Positions 8,279 to 16,349 of a stretch of DNA of 50,494 nt are shown here, one piece after another. The stretch lies in assembly GCA_017649925.1 (NCBI GenBank), contig JAGCFX010000041.1, positions 1 through 50,494 of the forward strand, given 5' to 3'. The stretch is from Paludibacteraceae bacterium. GTDB lineage: Bacteria; Bacteroidota; Bacteroidia; Bacteroidales; Paludibacteraceae. Below the pieces are notes generated by a model. It saw only the letters and a program-made list of their open reading frames with translations. It ran no database searches and was not told the origin of the DNA. The stretch's first letter is position 1. Every line of letters begins with the position of its first letter. The translations under genes and the position numbers were made by a program.

Positions 8279-9024
8279 TCAAAATTAAAGGTGAGACACA
8301 CGCAATGACTGGTAAGTCGCTCAATGGCATTGGAGTAGAATGCGTCTTGCGGCGCAAGTTCCATACGCTGGTCAGCAGGGTAGAGTTGGTTGGCAAAACC
8401 GATGCGGTACGTAATCTCGGGGCAGAACTTGAACCACTGGAAATAGAAATCACATCCAAAACCGATCTCGCAGAAATAATCCATGAGATTGAGCAGCACC
8501 GGTTTGTCTCTATCCCGACTTACATTGATGCTGACACCACCTCCGCCAATGACGTACGGACGGTAGTTGCCTTCGCGTTCCGCACTCCATTTGAGGTATA
8601 GCGGGAAGTAAACAGGCATTGCGAGCACATCTATCTTCGAGCCGTATTTGCCCGGCGTACCTTGGACAGGATTGCCGGATTCGGTCTTGTAACTGAGCGT
8701 GCGACTCATGAACTCCATGCCCGGGCAGAAGCGCAAGTTGAGATATTTGCATAACCGCAAGTCCGACACAAACGCTACGCGGAAACCCGGCAGAATACTG
8801 CTTACGCGCGAGTGATAGATCTCCGTATTACCGCTGATAGGATCGGTGATGGGTAATTCGCTATCCGTGACACCAAAGGCGGAGAAGTTAACGCCTAACT
8901 GAAAACCGAAATGGAAAAGCCGGTCGTCTGCATACGGGCGGTTCTGGGCCAATTGAGCCATAAGGGGTGTGCTGAATGAAGACAGCGCACATGCCAAAAA
9001 TACTATATATAATCTATTCTTCAA
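8275..9024 (-). CDS. porT: PorT-family outer-membrane beta-barrel protein
   Basis: A 249-aa outer-membrane barrel with a signal peptide (residues 1-23, ending LMA), then AQNRPYADDRLFHFGFQLGVNF, the characteristic opening of PorT/SprT, a component of the type IX secretion system. The rest is an eight-strand-type barrel with alternating hydrophobic residues and a terminal hydrophobic-aromatic strand (CVCLTFNFE). The assignment is by recall of the PorT N-terminus, and a general PorT-like OMP without a secretion role is possible. It fits the window, which carries two proteins with sorting-type tails (14137, 16409). It lies 14 bp from the barrel 2 gene and overlaps the lipoprotein gene. Confidence 0.65.
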   Translation of the reverse strand: MKNRLYIVFLACALSSFSTPLMAQLAQNRPYADDRLFHFGFQLGVNFSAFGVTDSELPITDPISGNTEIYHSRVSSILPGFRVAFVSDLRLCKYLNLRFCPGMEFMSRTLSYKTESGNPVQGTPGKYGSKIDVLAMPVYFPLYLKWSAEREGNYRPYVIGGGGVSINVSRDRDKPVLLNLMDYFCEIGFGCDFYFQWFKFCPEITYRIGFANQLYPADQRMELAPQDAFYSNAIERLTSHCVCLTFNFE

Positions 9025-9038
9025 TTATACCGATGTTA

Positions 9039-11615
9039 TTATTCATAATCTCCTCCGCCGTTTCCGCTATCGTCTCCGTCGTCTCCTCCGCCAAAGTCAT
9101 CGCCTTGTCTGTTCCTGCGTTTGCCGGTTTGGTTACCGAAGTTATAGGTCAGCGTGAGGCTTATCGTGCGGCTATGCCATCTGTTCTCACTGAATTGCCA
9201 GAATCCGTCTCCCCACGTGGTATTCCGTCTGGCACGACTATCCAGGAGGTCGCGCACATTGAGCGCGAGCGCCAATTGCTTGTTAAGGAAGGTATGGCGC
9301 AGACCGATGTCAATCGAGTAGCTATGACTGGTAGTACCTTGTGCAACGACCCGCGGCGAGCGGTAGTTGGCACTGATTTGTCCGCTGAACTGCTTGGTAA
9401 ACATGAACTGCGCATTGATACGCACCGAACCGGCGAAGATATTCTGTGCCGGCAGATTGACCGGAATCTCAATGCCTTGATGTGTAATCGTCTTATCTAC
9501 CGCAGCGATGTTGTTCCAGTAGAAATTAGCACTGGTAGTCAGTTGCAGAATCTCTCCGAACAAGCGGTTTTTGGCTACGACCTCCACTCCCAACTCCTGA
9601 CGGGAACCCACATTGAAGTAGGTGTTTTTCATCACGTTAGGTGCATCCGGGTCCATATACTTGAAGTTCTGCACGGCTCCCTCGCGGTATTTCCAGAATA
9701 CTCCGGCAGAGAGTGTATGCCGCTCCCAAGTCTTGAGATAATTGAGTTCCAGATTATTGGAATATGCGGGCAGCAGGTCCACGTTTCCATAACTGATATT
9801 CGTACTATCGGAGAAGTCCATACGCGGGTTGATCTGGTGTCCCCACGGACGATTGATGCGGCGCGTATAATTGAGTTGCAGTTCATGACCGTTACCAAAA
9901 TCATAACTTATATAGGCACTCGGGAAAACCTGAAAATAGGCGGTATCTTTCTTATTCGGGAAAGCGGCATAGGCATCATGCACATCGCCCGCATCGTCTT
10001 TATAGAACGACTCCAGATGCCGCATGTAATACTCGCCGCGCAGACCCACCTGAATAGAGAGACGGTCAAAGAAGCGGTTACCGTATGTGATATACAGCGC
10101 ATGATTCTGGGTCAAACCGTCAAACGTAGTATAATACGGGAATATCTCTGTTTTTTCACCATTGATAATATTATGGGCGTCGGCCGAACTGTTATTCCAG
10201 TTCCGCGTGTAGTCATATCCTGCCTCCAAACGGCTTTGCGGTGTCGGTTTCCACTCGTAATCCGCTTTGATCTCTATACCCTGGTTCTTGCTGTAATTGC
10301 TCTGGTCCTGATAAGTGGTATCATAGGTGTCCTTCTGCATATTGCGCTCTATCTGGGTATAATCGGTCAGCTGGTTCCAACCGAAGTTATTATACGTACC
10401 GCTGACCATCAATTTATGGTTATCCAGTTCAAAAGTATAATCCAGTGTTGCGTTTCCGCCCGGGTGATAGCCGACACCATTCTGATCACGCGTATAATCG
10501 CGCATGACGATACCATCCGGCAGGGTCTGCAAGATAGTACGATGATTGGTGTTGCGGTTGTTGAACACATTCGGATCGCTCACCATACCAAATCCCGAGA
10601 CACCGATGGTAGAGTGCTCAGCTACATGGAAGTTCAATCCGGCGCGTGCGAACAGACCTCCTCCGCGGCGCGTCTGAAGTCCCTCTTGCAGCAAATGACT
10701 CTGGATGAGCGTGGAATCCAGCTCCTTGCTCCCCATATTGCCTTGCCCCAAATTGTACCGGTCGGTCTTGCTGCCACCGTTGCTGATACGATAGCGGTAA
10801 CCCACATTGAAATATCCGTCCACGGGTCCGGCATTGAAATTGATATTAAACCCGACGTTTCCGCCCGGCGGCACATTCCACGGTGCCGATAACGCATAAT
10901 CCAATCCGGCCTGTACAGAACCGTAATAACCGGCGGCACGGTCTTTTTTCATCACGAGGTTGATGATACCGGATGTGCCTTCCGGCGAATATTTGGCGGA
11001 CGGGTTGGTGATGAGTTCTATCTTCTCAATCGTTCCCGCCGGCATCTGCTGCAGCACCTGTCCGCGGTTTTCACTGTTCAGTCCGGCCGGTTTGCCGTTA
11101 ATCCAGATCTCAACATCCTCCGAGTTACGCAGACTGATGTTTCCTTCCTGGTCCACGTCCACGGACGGGATATTCTCCAGCACATCGGTCACGCTGGCAC
11201 CGGCAGAAGCGATGTTCTGATCCACGGTGAACACTTTCTTGTCCAGTTCAAAACGCATGGAACTATTCTGTCCCACCACTTCAACGTCTTGCAGCACTTG
11301 TGTGTCCTCTTTGAGCGCTATGCGCCCGAGATTGATAGGTTTGCCTGCCACGGTGATGTCTCGTCGTTGCTCCGTGTAGCCCATAAACGACACAATAACC
11401 GTATATTGGCCGTCAGCAACTTCAATGTCAAAAGCGCCGGTCTCATCGGTTATAGAGCCGCCAACAGGCGCCGTATCACCGTTTTTGACCACGCTGACGT
11501 TGGCAAAGTCGATGGGCTGTTTGCTGCCTGCATCGATCACTTTACCGGTTATCTGTGCCGCATAGGTGGTTAGCGTCAGCGACAGCAGACAAATCAATGT
11601 GAGTAGTTGTTTCAT
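9039..11615 (-). CDS. TonB-receptor-like outer-membrane beta-barrel protein (barrel 2)
   Basis: An 858-aa outer-membrane receptor-type protein. It has a signal peptide (about 1-19), a carboxypeptidase-regulatory-like domain (20-105, with QITGKVIDAGSKQPIDFANV), a plug domain (VLENIPSVDVDQEGNISLR, VEIWINGKPAGL, IEKIELITNPSAKYSPEG) and a barrel whose last strands include SRTISLTLTYNFGNQ. After that strand comes a hydrophilic tail rich in Gly/Asp (GGGDDGDDSGNGGG), unusual for a barrel that should end on an aromatic residue. It matches the 'outer membrane beta-barrel family' seen in many Bacteroidales operons. Its start overlaps the aroQ stop by 4 bp. The ligand is unknown. Confidence 0.9.
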   Translation of the reverse strand: MKQLLTLICLLSLTLTTYAAQITGKVIDAGSKQPIDFANVSVVKNGDTAPVGGSITDETGAFDIEVADGQYTVIVSFMGYTEQRRDITVAGKPINLGRIALKEDTQVLQDVEVVGQNSSMRFELDKKVFTVDQNIASAGASVTDVLENIPSVDVDQEGNISLRNSEDVEIWINGKPAGLNSENRGQVLQQMPAGTIEKIELITNPSAKYSPEGTSGIINLVMKKDRAAGYYGSVQAGLDYALSAPWNVPPGGNVGFNINFNAGPVDGYFNVGYRYRISNGGSKTDRYNLGQGNMGSKELDSTLIQSHLLQEGLQTRRGGGLFARAGLNFHVAEHSTIGVSGFGMVSDPNVFNNRNTNHRTILQTLPDGIVMRDYTRDQNGVGYHPGGNATLDYTFELDNHKLMVSGTYNNFGWNQLTDYTQIERNMQKDTYDTTYQDQSNYSKNQGIEIKADYEWKPTPQSRLEAGYDYTRNWNNSSADAHNIINGEKTEIFPYYTTFDGLTQNHALYITYGNRFFDRLSIQVGLRGEYYMRHLESFYKDDAGDVHDAYAAFPNKKDTAYFQVFPSAYISYDFGNGHELQLNYTRRINRPWGHQINPRMDFSDSTNISYGNVDLLPAYSNNLELNYLKTWERHTLSAGVFWKYREGAVQNFKYMDPDAPNVMKNTYFNVGSRQELGVEVVAKNRLFGEILQLTTSANFYWNNIAAVDKTITHQGIEIPVNLPAQNIFAGSVRINAQFMFTKQFSGQISANYRSPRVVAQGTTSHSYSIDIGLRHTFLNKQLALALNVRDLLDSRARRNTTWGDGFWQFSENRWHSRTISLTLTYNFGNQTGKRRNRQGDDFGGGDDGDDSGNGGGDYE

Positions 11616-12034
11616 ATGTTATTTAGTAGCCATTCCACAGCTTCGGAATAACCGTCTGTTCCATGACCGATAATGCTATGCGCACAAACGCCGGTAAGCA
11701 AGCTCACGCGCCTGAACGCTTCGCGTTGTGTAATATCGCTTATATGCACTTCCACTACCGGCACTTTGCATTCTTCCACCGCATCGCGCAGCGCTACACT
11801 CGTATGGCTGTAGCCGCCGGCGTTGAGGACGATGCCATGCTGCTGATCGTTTGCTTCTTGTATCCAATCAATCAGGTCGCCTTCGTGATTGGACTGGCGG
11901 TAGATAAAGTGCACGTCAGGCCATTTCTGCTGAATCTCCAGCAAAATCTGTGCCATCGTCTTCGTTCCGTAGATCTCCGGCTTGCGCAATCCCAGACGAT
12001 TCAGGTTCGGTCCGTTTACTATCAGTATAGTCAT
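11612..12034 (-). CDS. aroQ: type II 3-dehydroquinate dehydratase
   Basis: Third step of the shikimate pathway: dehydration of 3-dehydroquinate in the cytosol. At 140 aa it has every family landmark: VNGPNLNRLG at the start, the catalytic Tyr22 in EIYG, SNHEGDLIDWI, NAGGYSHTS (71-79) and EVHISD with His97, followed by the REAFRR anchor and GHGTDGY. It lies just downstream of rho and overlaps barrel 2 by 4 bp. Confidence 0.97.
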   Translation of the reverse strand: MTILIVNGPNLNRLGLRKPEIYGTKTMAQILLEIQQKWPDVHFIYRQSNHEGDLIDWIQEANDQQHGIVLNAGGYSHTSVALRDAVEECKVPVVEVHISDITQREAFRRVSLLTGVCAHSIIGHGTDGYSEAVEWLLNNI

Positions 12035-12045
12035 AACAGTTTAAC

Positions 12046-12114
12046 GTTTTTTCAAAGAAAAAACCATTTTAACCATTTAACTATTTAACGCTGTTAACGG
12101 GCTCCGTTAACAGC
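12046..12114 (-). other. rho-aroQ gap: two hairpins and GTTAA-type repeats
   Basis: In the transcript a perfect 11-bp stem with a 3-nt loop (arms 12104-12114 and 12090-12100) straddles the rho stop codon. It is followed by four units built on GTTAA at 8-9-bp spacing (12097-12064), then a second perfect hairpin of 8-bp A/T-rich arms (12057-12064 and 12046-12053) just before aroQ. Neither has a proper U-run, so they look like processing, attenuation or stability elements rather than classic terminators. Confidence 0.55.
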
Positions 12115-13821
12115 CAGCAAGAACTCATCATTATCTTCTGTGCGCTCCATATACGTGCGCAGTTTCTCCATAGCTTCCTGTCCGCTCATGTCGCTTAACT
12201 GCTTGCGAATCTGCCACATACGGCTCAGCACGTCTGCCGGTAACAACAGGTCATCACGACGCGTGCTGGAAGCAGGAATATCGACTGCAGGGAAGATTCG
12301 GCGGTTAGCGAGCTTACGATCCAGTTGCAACTCCATGTTACCCGTTCCCTTGAATTCCTCGAAGATCAGGTCGTCCATCTTAGAGCCTGTCTCCGTCAGG
12401 GCGGTGGCGATGATGGTGAGTGAGCCGCCGTTCTCGATGTTTCGTGCCGCACCGAAGAAACGTTTGGGTTTGTGCAGTGCCTGCGCTTCCACACCACCGC
12501 TCAGCACTTTTCCGCTGGACGGCGCAACGGTGTTGTAAGCACGCGCCAAACGGGTAATGGAGTCGAGTAGGATGACTACGTCATGTCCGCTTTCCACCAA
12601 TCGTTTGGCTTTCTCATGCACAATGTTTGCCACTTTGACGTGGTTCTCTGCCGGTTCATCGAAGGTAGAGGCAATGACCTCTGCATTCACGCTGCGTTGC
12701 ATATCCGTCACCTCTTCAGGACGCTCGTCGATAAGCAGCACAATCATATACACCTCGGGGTTATTGTTTAGTATCGCATTTGCTAACTCTTTGAGTAACA
12801 CCGTCTTACCGGTTTTCGGCTGTGCTACAATCAAACCGCGTTGACCCTTTCCAATCGGGCTGAATAGGTCAATCATACGTACGCTGAGCGAGTCGTTGTG
12901 ACCGGTACATAGCTTGAACTTTTGGTCCGGGAAGAGCGGAATAAGGTTCTCGAATGCTACGCGTTGTTTGGCCAGCTCGGGTGCCAGACCGTTGATACGT
13001 ATCACTTTGTCCATCGGGAAGAACTTATCCGGCTGCGGGTTCACACGTATGGAGCATTCTACGGTGTCGCCGGGTTTCAAACCATACTGGCGCACTTGGT
13101 CTTTGCTCACATATACATCGTCCGGCGAGGGTAGGTAGTTATAGTCCGCGGAACGAAGGAAACCGTAACCATCGGGTGCGCACTCCAGCGTTCCCATGGC
13201 TATTACGTTCTCGCCCAAGTCCGGTATTACGAAGTCGTCTTTCTCTTCTCTCTCTTCTTCCCCTTGCTTAACTTCCTCATTCTGTACTCTGTCAGGCGCA
13301 GCCGGTCTGTCTTCCGTCAACGTAGTGGTCTCTTTCTCCTCTTTTTTCTTACGCCCGCGTTTCTTAGGCTGCTCCACTGCAGGGGCTTCCTCTACTGGCT
13401 TTTCCGCCGCAGCCTTCTCCTCTTTACCCGGAGCTTCGCCTAACATACCACCGGATTGCTGAACGGTTTTGTTCGGCTTGTGGTTATTCGCCTCAATCTC
13501 CGCCTGCATCTGCGTCAACTGTTCTTTCTCCGTGCCTACGGTTGCTACTACGTGCTCACTTTTCAAGTTCGTTGTGTTCACTTTTGCTGCTGCACGTTGC
13601 ACGCCCCGCGTACGCTCACGCCTCGTGGGTTTGCCGGCAGCAGCACGCGCTTCCTCTTTCGCCTGAACCACCGCTGCCCGGTTGTCTGCCTGCGCATCGA
13701 GAATAGCGTAACTAATCTCGCGTATAGATTGACTGCGACGAGGACTCAGACCCATACTCACAGCAATCTCACGCACTTCATCGAGCGACATACGCTCGAG
13801 TTTCTGTAAATCGTATTGCAT
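12094..13821 (-). CDS. rho: transcription termination factor Rho
   Basis: Hexameric RNA-dependent ATPase that ends transcription. Order of parts (575 aa): Rho N-terminal helical domain (1-47), a charged low-complexity insert (about 48-203, rich in Lys, Glu and Ala, with a [13 protein letters not shown] patch), cold-shock-type RNA-binding domain ([15 protein letters not shown]...[11 protein letters not shown]), then the ATPase core with P-loop QPKTGKT, Walker [17 protein letters not shown], and the Q/R-loop region [20 protein letters not shown]. The insert makes it much longer than the 419-aa E. coli protein, as is common in Bacteroidota. It heads a minus-strand run through ribF behind the promoter at 13887-13917. 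Confidence 0.98.
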   Translation of the reverse strand: MQYDLQKLERMSLDEVREIAVSMGLSPRRSQSIREISYAILDAQADNRAAVVQAKEEARAAAGKPTRRERTRGVQRAAAKVNTTNLKSEHVVATVGTEKEQLTQMQAEIEANNHKPNKTVQQSGGMLGEAPGKEEKAAAEKPVEEAPAVEQPKKRGRKKKEEKETTTLTEDRPAAPDRVQNEEVKQGEEEREEKDDFVIPDLGENVIAMGTLECAPDGYGFLRSADYNYLPSPDDVYVSKDQVRQYGLKPGDTVECSIRVNPQPDKFFPMDKVIRINGLAPELAKQRVAFENLIPLFPDQKFKLCTGHNDSLSVRMIDLFSPIGKGQRGLIVAQPKTGKTVLLKELANAILNNNPEVYMIVLLIDERPEEVTDMQRSVNAEVIASTFDEPAENHVKVANIVHEKAKRLVESGHDVVILLDSITRLARAYNTVAPSSGKVLSGGVEAQALHKPKRFFGAARNIENGGSLTIIATALTETGSKMDDLIFEEFKGTGNMELQLDRKLANRRIFPAVDIPASSTRRDDLLLPADVLSRMWQIRKQLSDMSGQEAMEKLRTYMERTEDNDEFLLAVNGAR

Positions 13822-13886
13822 AATCTAAATAAAATATTTTCTCGGAAATTATTTTAGAAAAAAGACCCTTTTTCCAAAATCCGCTG

Positions 13887-13917
13887 CAAAGGTACAACTT
13901 TTTTTTCAATTATGCAA
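13887..13917 (-). promoter_or_regulatory. Bacteroidota promoter of rho
   Basis: Minus-strand TTG (complement of 13915-13917), a 20-bp spacer and TACCTTTG (complement of 13887-13894) followed by C. The 5' leader of rho would be about 60 nt. The -33 element touches the palindrome at 13916-13931. Confidence 0.72.
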
Positions 13918-13931
13918 GTGCGCGCGCACTT
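13916..13931. repeat. 16-bp perfect palindrome at the rho promoter
   Basis: AAGTGCGCGCGCACTT reads identically on both strands and abuts the rho -33 box. It could be an operator or a Z-DNA-prone alternating CG tract. Nothing else in the gap explains it. Confidence 0.6.
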
Positions 13932-14077
13932 TTTCTGCATTTTTTTTGTGGGCTCGGATGTTGGCGGTAGTCATCCTTCGCCGCCCTCTCTCCACGTTCG
14001 GACAATTATTTTGCCCCTCGCGTCTCGCTATCGCGTCGCCCGCCCGCGAAGGGCTCTTCAAAAAAAATTCTCTTTTA

Positions 14078-14109
14078 TTTGCACAATTCGCAAAAATGTT
14101 GTAATTTTG
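14078..14109 (+). promoter_or_regulatory. Bacteroidota promoter of the FISUMP-like gene
   Basis: TTTG (14078-14081), a 20-bp spacer and TAATTTTG (14102-14109), followed by CAGTCGCAAAT as in the promoter at 2671. Transcription would start near 14115, which rules out the long upstream reading-frame extension of the next gene. Confidence 0.78.
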
Positions 14110-14136
14110 CAGTCGCAAATGAAAAACAACAATCAT

Positions 14137-15960
14137 ATGAAGAAAATTTTAACTCTTTGTGCCGCGGCGCTGATAGCCATAAGCACGATGGCCACCGAAG
14201 GTGCGCTGAACGGCAAGTTCTCCGTTTCTGCCACTAAAAAGGTGTATTTCTCCAAAGGCAACTTGCAGTACCAGGCTTCGACCGGCAAGTGGCGTTTTGC
14301 TGAAAAGCAATGGCATTTTGTGGGAGGCTCAAGTACTGGAGTCGTTTACGAAAACGACGAAAAGTGCAGTAATAAGCTCATTTCCGACACGTACACCGGA
14401 TGGATTGATCTCTTTGGTTGGGGAACGGGCAATAACCCTACTCTTGCAACTGAGGATGATGGAGATTATAGCACCTTTACCGATTGGGGAATAAACAAAA
14501 TCTCTAATGGAGGAAACGCAGATAGTCTTTGGCGCACATTGACAGCCGAAGAGTGGACTTATTTGATTCGTGAGCGTCCCAATGCGGATAGTCTATTTAC
14601 TTATGCCACCATCAACAGCAAAGTCGGTACAGAGGACGTTAGCGTTGTGGGGCTGATCTTGTTGCCGGATAATTGGGTTACGCCTGCGGGAGTAACCGTA
14701 AATCGACTTTTGGCGGAAGGAAATGCTGTAACCTGGACAACGTCATCTTCATCTGAATACTATGAGATTAAGGTGTCTAATCCTTTTTCGATCAACAGCT
14801 ACTCTGATAGTCAATGGCAATCATTAGAAGAGGCAGGAGCCGTATTCATGCCCTGGACGTCATACCGATCTGCTGCGCAGATGTGGGAAGCCGACATCGC
14901 CGGAGCATATTGGTCTCCTACACCAAGACAAGGCTATCCGGAAGATGCATATGTGCTTCAGTTCAGACGAGATGAACTACGCCCCGAGCAATCTTCCAGG
15001 TTGCACTATGGTCACGCAGTCCGTCTGGTACAAGACGAAATAGAGCCTAATGACTTCACCGATGGAACTCTGCCGGGTGCGTTCTCTGTTGCTGCAGGTA
15101 AGCAAATCCAGTTCGCACAAGGTAATCTCCAATACCGAGGTACAAAGGATGAATTTAAGTTTGCCGAAACGCAGTATGAATTCGTTGGCGCAGCCAATCT
15201 CAATATCGCCGAGACTTATGATGGTTATATTGACCTCTTTGGTTGGGGTACAAGCGGCAACAATGGTCGTGAACCATGGTTGAATACCAACAACGACCTC
15301 GACTACGGAAACCCGGACAACAATACCAAAAGCGATATCGCCGGCACCTTCTATGATTGGGGTCTGTATAGGACGATAAAGAATGGAGGTACGTTAGGGC
15401 TTGTGTGGCGCACGCTCACGGCAGCAGAGTGGAAATATCTCTTTGCACAACGCGAGAATGCAGCCGCGCTCCGCTCCAAAGCTACGGTAGCCAACGTGCA
15501 AGGACTTATTCTGTTGCCGGACGACTGGGACTTAATGGCTAACCCTCTCGCTGCTACATTGGATAACTTCACGGACGTGGATATCACTGCGGGAGATTGG
15601 CTCGCATTGGAAAAAGCCGGCGCAGTGTTCTTGCCCAAAGCCGGAGTGAGAAATCCGAATCTCGGTTCCTACAGTGCTAACTCTTTTACATATGCTACCG
15701 GAACGTATTCTGATTCTTATGAAGATTATCGAATGTGCTCTATCTTTGACTTGTTTTATGCTGCTACCCAAGATGGCATCGGCAGCGCGGATTACATGAT
15801 GGGAACTTCCGTCCGCCTTGTTAAGGATTACTACGGTTCTTCTACTGCCATTGACGACGTACAAGACAACGTACAATGCACAAAGGTCATCCGTGACGGA
15901 CAACTGCTCATCACTCGTGATGGCCGCACATACAACGCCCTCGGCGTAGAAGTTAAATAA
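14137..15960 (+). CDS. secreted protein with two FISUMP-like copies and sorting-type tail
   Basis: A 607-aa exported protein: signal peptide (MKKILTLCAAALIAIST, about 1-18), then two homologous halves and a C-terminal tail. Half 1 (about 22-305) and half 2 (about 313-560) share FSVSATKKVYFSKGNLQYQ versus FSVAAGKQIQFAQGNLQYR, IDLFGWGTG versus IDLFGWGTSG, WRTLTAEEW versus WRTLTAAEW, and VxGLILLPDxW, so the gene arose by internal duplication. The fold resembles the fibrobacter major paralogous (FISUMP) domain common in Bacteroidales surface proteins. The last 39 residues (TAIDDVQ...NALGVEVK) have the form I associate with T9SS-type sorting tails in this order. The start is ATG 14137; ATG 14119 is an alternative 18 bases upstream. 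It is followed by a strong terminator. The binding target is unknown. Confidence 0.8.
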   Translation: MKKILTLCAAALIAISTMATEGALNGKFSVSATKKVYFSKGNLQYQASTGKWRFAEKQWHFVGGSSTGVVYENDEKCSNKLISDTYTGWIDLFGWGTGNNPTLATEDDGDYSTFTDWGINKISNGGNADSLWRTLTAEEWTYLIRERPNADSLFTYATINSKVGTEDVSVVGLILLPDNWVTPAGVTVNRLLAEGNAVTWTTSSSSEYYEIKVSNPFSINSYSDSQWQSLEEAGAVFMPWTSYRSAAQMWEADIAGAYWSPTPRQGYPEDAYVLQFRRDELRPEQSSRLHYGHAVRLVQDEIEPNDFTDGTLPGAFSVAAGKQIQFAQGNLQYRGTKDEFKFAETQYEFVGAANLNIAETYDGYIDLFGWGTSGNNGREPWLNTNNDLDYGNPDNNTKSDIAGTFYDWGLYRTIKNGGTLGLVWRTLTAAEWKYLFAQRENAAALRSKATVANVQGLILLPDDWDLMANPLAATLDNFTDVDITAGDWLALEKAGAVFLPKAGVRNPNLGSYSANSFTYATGTYSDSYEDYRMCSIFDLFYAATQDGIGSADYMMGTSVRLVKDYYGSSTAIDDVQDNVQCTKVIRDGQLLITRDGRTYNALGVEVK

Positions 15961-15985
15961 GCCAATTATTTCTTAATACCTTTTC

Positions 15986-16013
15986 AAAGGCACCCTTTGG
16001 GGTGCTTTTTTTT
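15986..16013 (+). terminator. intrinsic terminator of the FISUMP-like gene
   Basis: GCACCC (15990-15995), loop TTTG, GGGTGC (16000-16005), then eight T. The stem is extended at its base by AAAG pairing with the T-run. Confidence 0.9.
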
Positions 16014-16031
16014 GCCCGACACCTCCCATCT

Positions 16032-16086
16032 TCGAGTCAATATCGAGTCATTATCGAGTCATTATCGAGCCGTTATCGAGACTGAA
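16032..16086. repeat. 11-bp tandem repeat family A (TCGAGTCATTA x5)
   Basis: Five consecutive 11-bp units beginning TCGAG: TCGAGTCAATA, TCGAGTCATTA twice, TCGAGCCGTTA and TCGAGACTGAA. The period is one helical turn, so the TCGAG cores fall on one face of the DNA. It is not CRISPR-like because there are no spacers. Confidence 0.85.
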
Positions 16087-16129
16087 CCACAAGATACCCA
16101 TAACATATCCATAGGATACCCATAGGATA
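16087..16129. repeat. 11-bp tandem repeat family B (CCCATAGGATA x3-4)
   Basis: Directly follows family A with a different motif but the same 11-bp period: a partial unit CCACAAGATA, then CCCATAACATA, TCCATAGGATA and CCCATAGGATA. Confidence 0.75.
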
Positions 16130-16163
16130 TTCGCCATTTTGTTCGCACAAACATCACTTGTAC

Positions 16164-16188
16164 TGTATATATACTATGTATATATACA
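16164..16188. promoter_or_regulatory. perfect AT-rich dyad (operator-like)
   Basis: Arms TGTATATATA (16164-16173) and TATATATACA (16179-16188) are exact inverted repeats around CTATG. It lies about 25 bp upstream of the possible small ORF. The size and symmetry suit a dimeric regulator, or a TATA-like promoter region; no standard -7 box was found there. Confidence 0.6.
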
Positions 16189-16212
16189 CTTTTTGTGTGT
16201 TAATGCTCAATT

Positions 16213-16299
16213 ATGAAAGCCTCGCCGAATGGCAAAAAGACCATGCGTTCGTACCTCTGGACTCTGGAGAAGGCGGCGTGGGAACAAGCCAATGGCTAA
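16213..16299 (+). CDS. possible 28-aa small protein or leader peptide
   Basis: ATG 16213 to TAA 16297 would encode 28 residues starting MKASPNGKKTMRSYLW and ending EKAAWEQANG, a basic start followed by a helix-forming half. The segment is richer in GC than its flanks and is closed 27 bp later by a strong terminator, so it looks like a separate short transcript. Two rival readings exist. A 55-codon frame from ATG 16203 overlaps it, and the segment could instead be a folded RNA (CGCCG 16223-16227 with CGGCG 16274-16278; AGCC 16287-16290 with GGCT 16293-16296). I do not recognise the peptide. Confidence 0.35.
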   Translation: MKASPNGKKTMRSYLWTLEKAAWEQANG

Positions 16300-16325
16300 T
16301 CCTGCCACTGACCGGTACAATCGGA

Positions 16326-16349
16326 AGAGCTGCTTCGGCGGCTCTTTTT
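16326..16349 (+). terminator. UUCG-loop intrinsic terminator
   Basis: AGAGCTGC, tetraloop TTCG, GCGGCTCT (16326-16345), then a short T-run. It stands 60 bp in front of the von Willebrand A gene, so it either ends an independent small transcript or attenuates that gene. Confidence 0.85.

Larger units (their letters stand above)
13822..14136. other. rho / secreted-protein divergent intergenic region
   Basis: About 315 bp. It holds the rho promoter (minus), a perfect 16-bp GC palindrome (13916-13931), a GC-rich stretch with small hairpins (a GGATG/CATCC stem around 13957-13977 and a GCCC/GGGC stem around 14043-14055), and the promoter of the secreted protein (plus). I see no convincing small gene. 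Confidence 0.6.

Noticed and set aside
8976-10892. 638-codon plus-strand open frame opposite barrel 2
   Set aside because: It is antisense to a clear outer-membrane barrel gene, rich in Arg/Ile without any family motif, and has no promoter; a codon-bias shadow.
13940-14070. terminator or small RNA in the rho divergent region
   Set aside because: Several short GC stems are present but none has a T-run or a consistent longer fold.
13912-14136. upstream extension of the FISUMP-like gene by 75 codons
   Set aside because: The promoter at 14078-14109 starts transcription inside it, and the extension would bury the signal peptide.
16032-16129. CRISPR array
   Set aside because: Units are only 11 bp and directly adjacent with no spacers; no cas genes nearby.
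16213-16320. cobalamin or other known riboswitch
   Set aside because: A GGGAA...AATCC...GCCACTG resemblance was noticed, but the required cores and pairing are missing.
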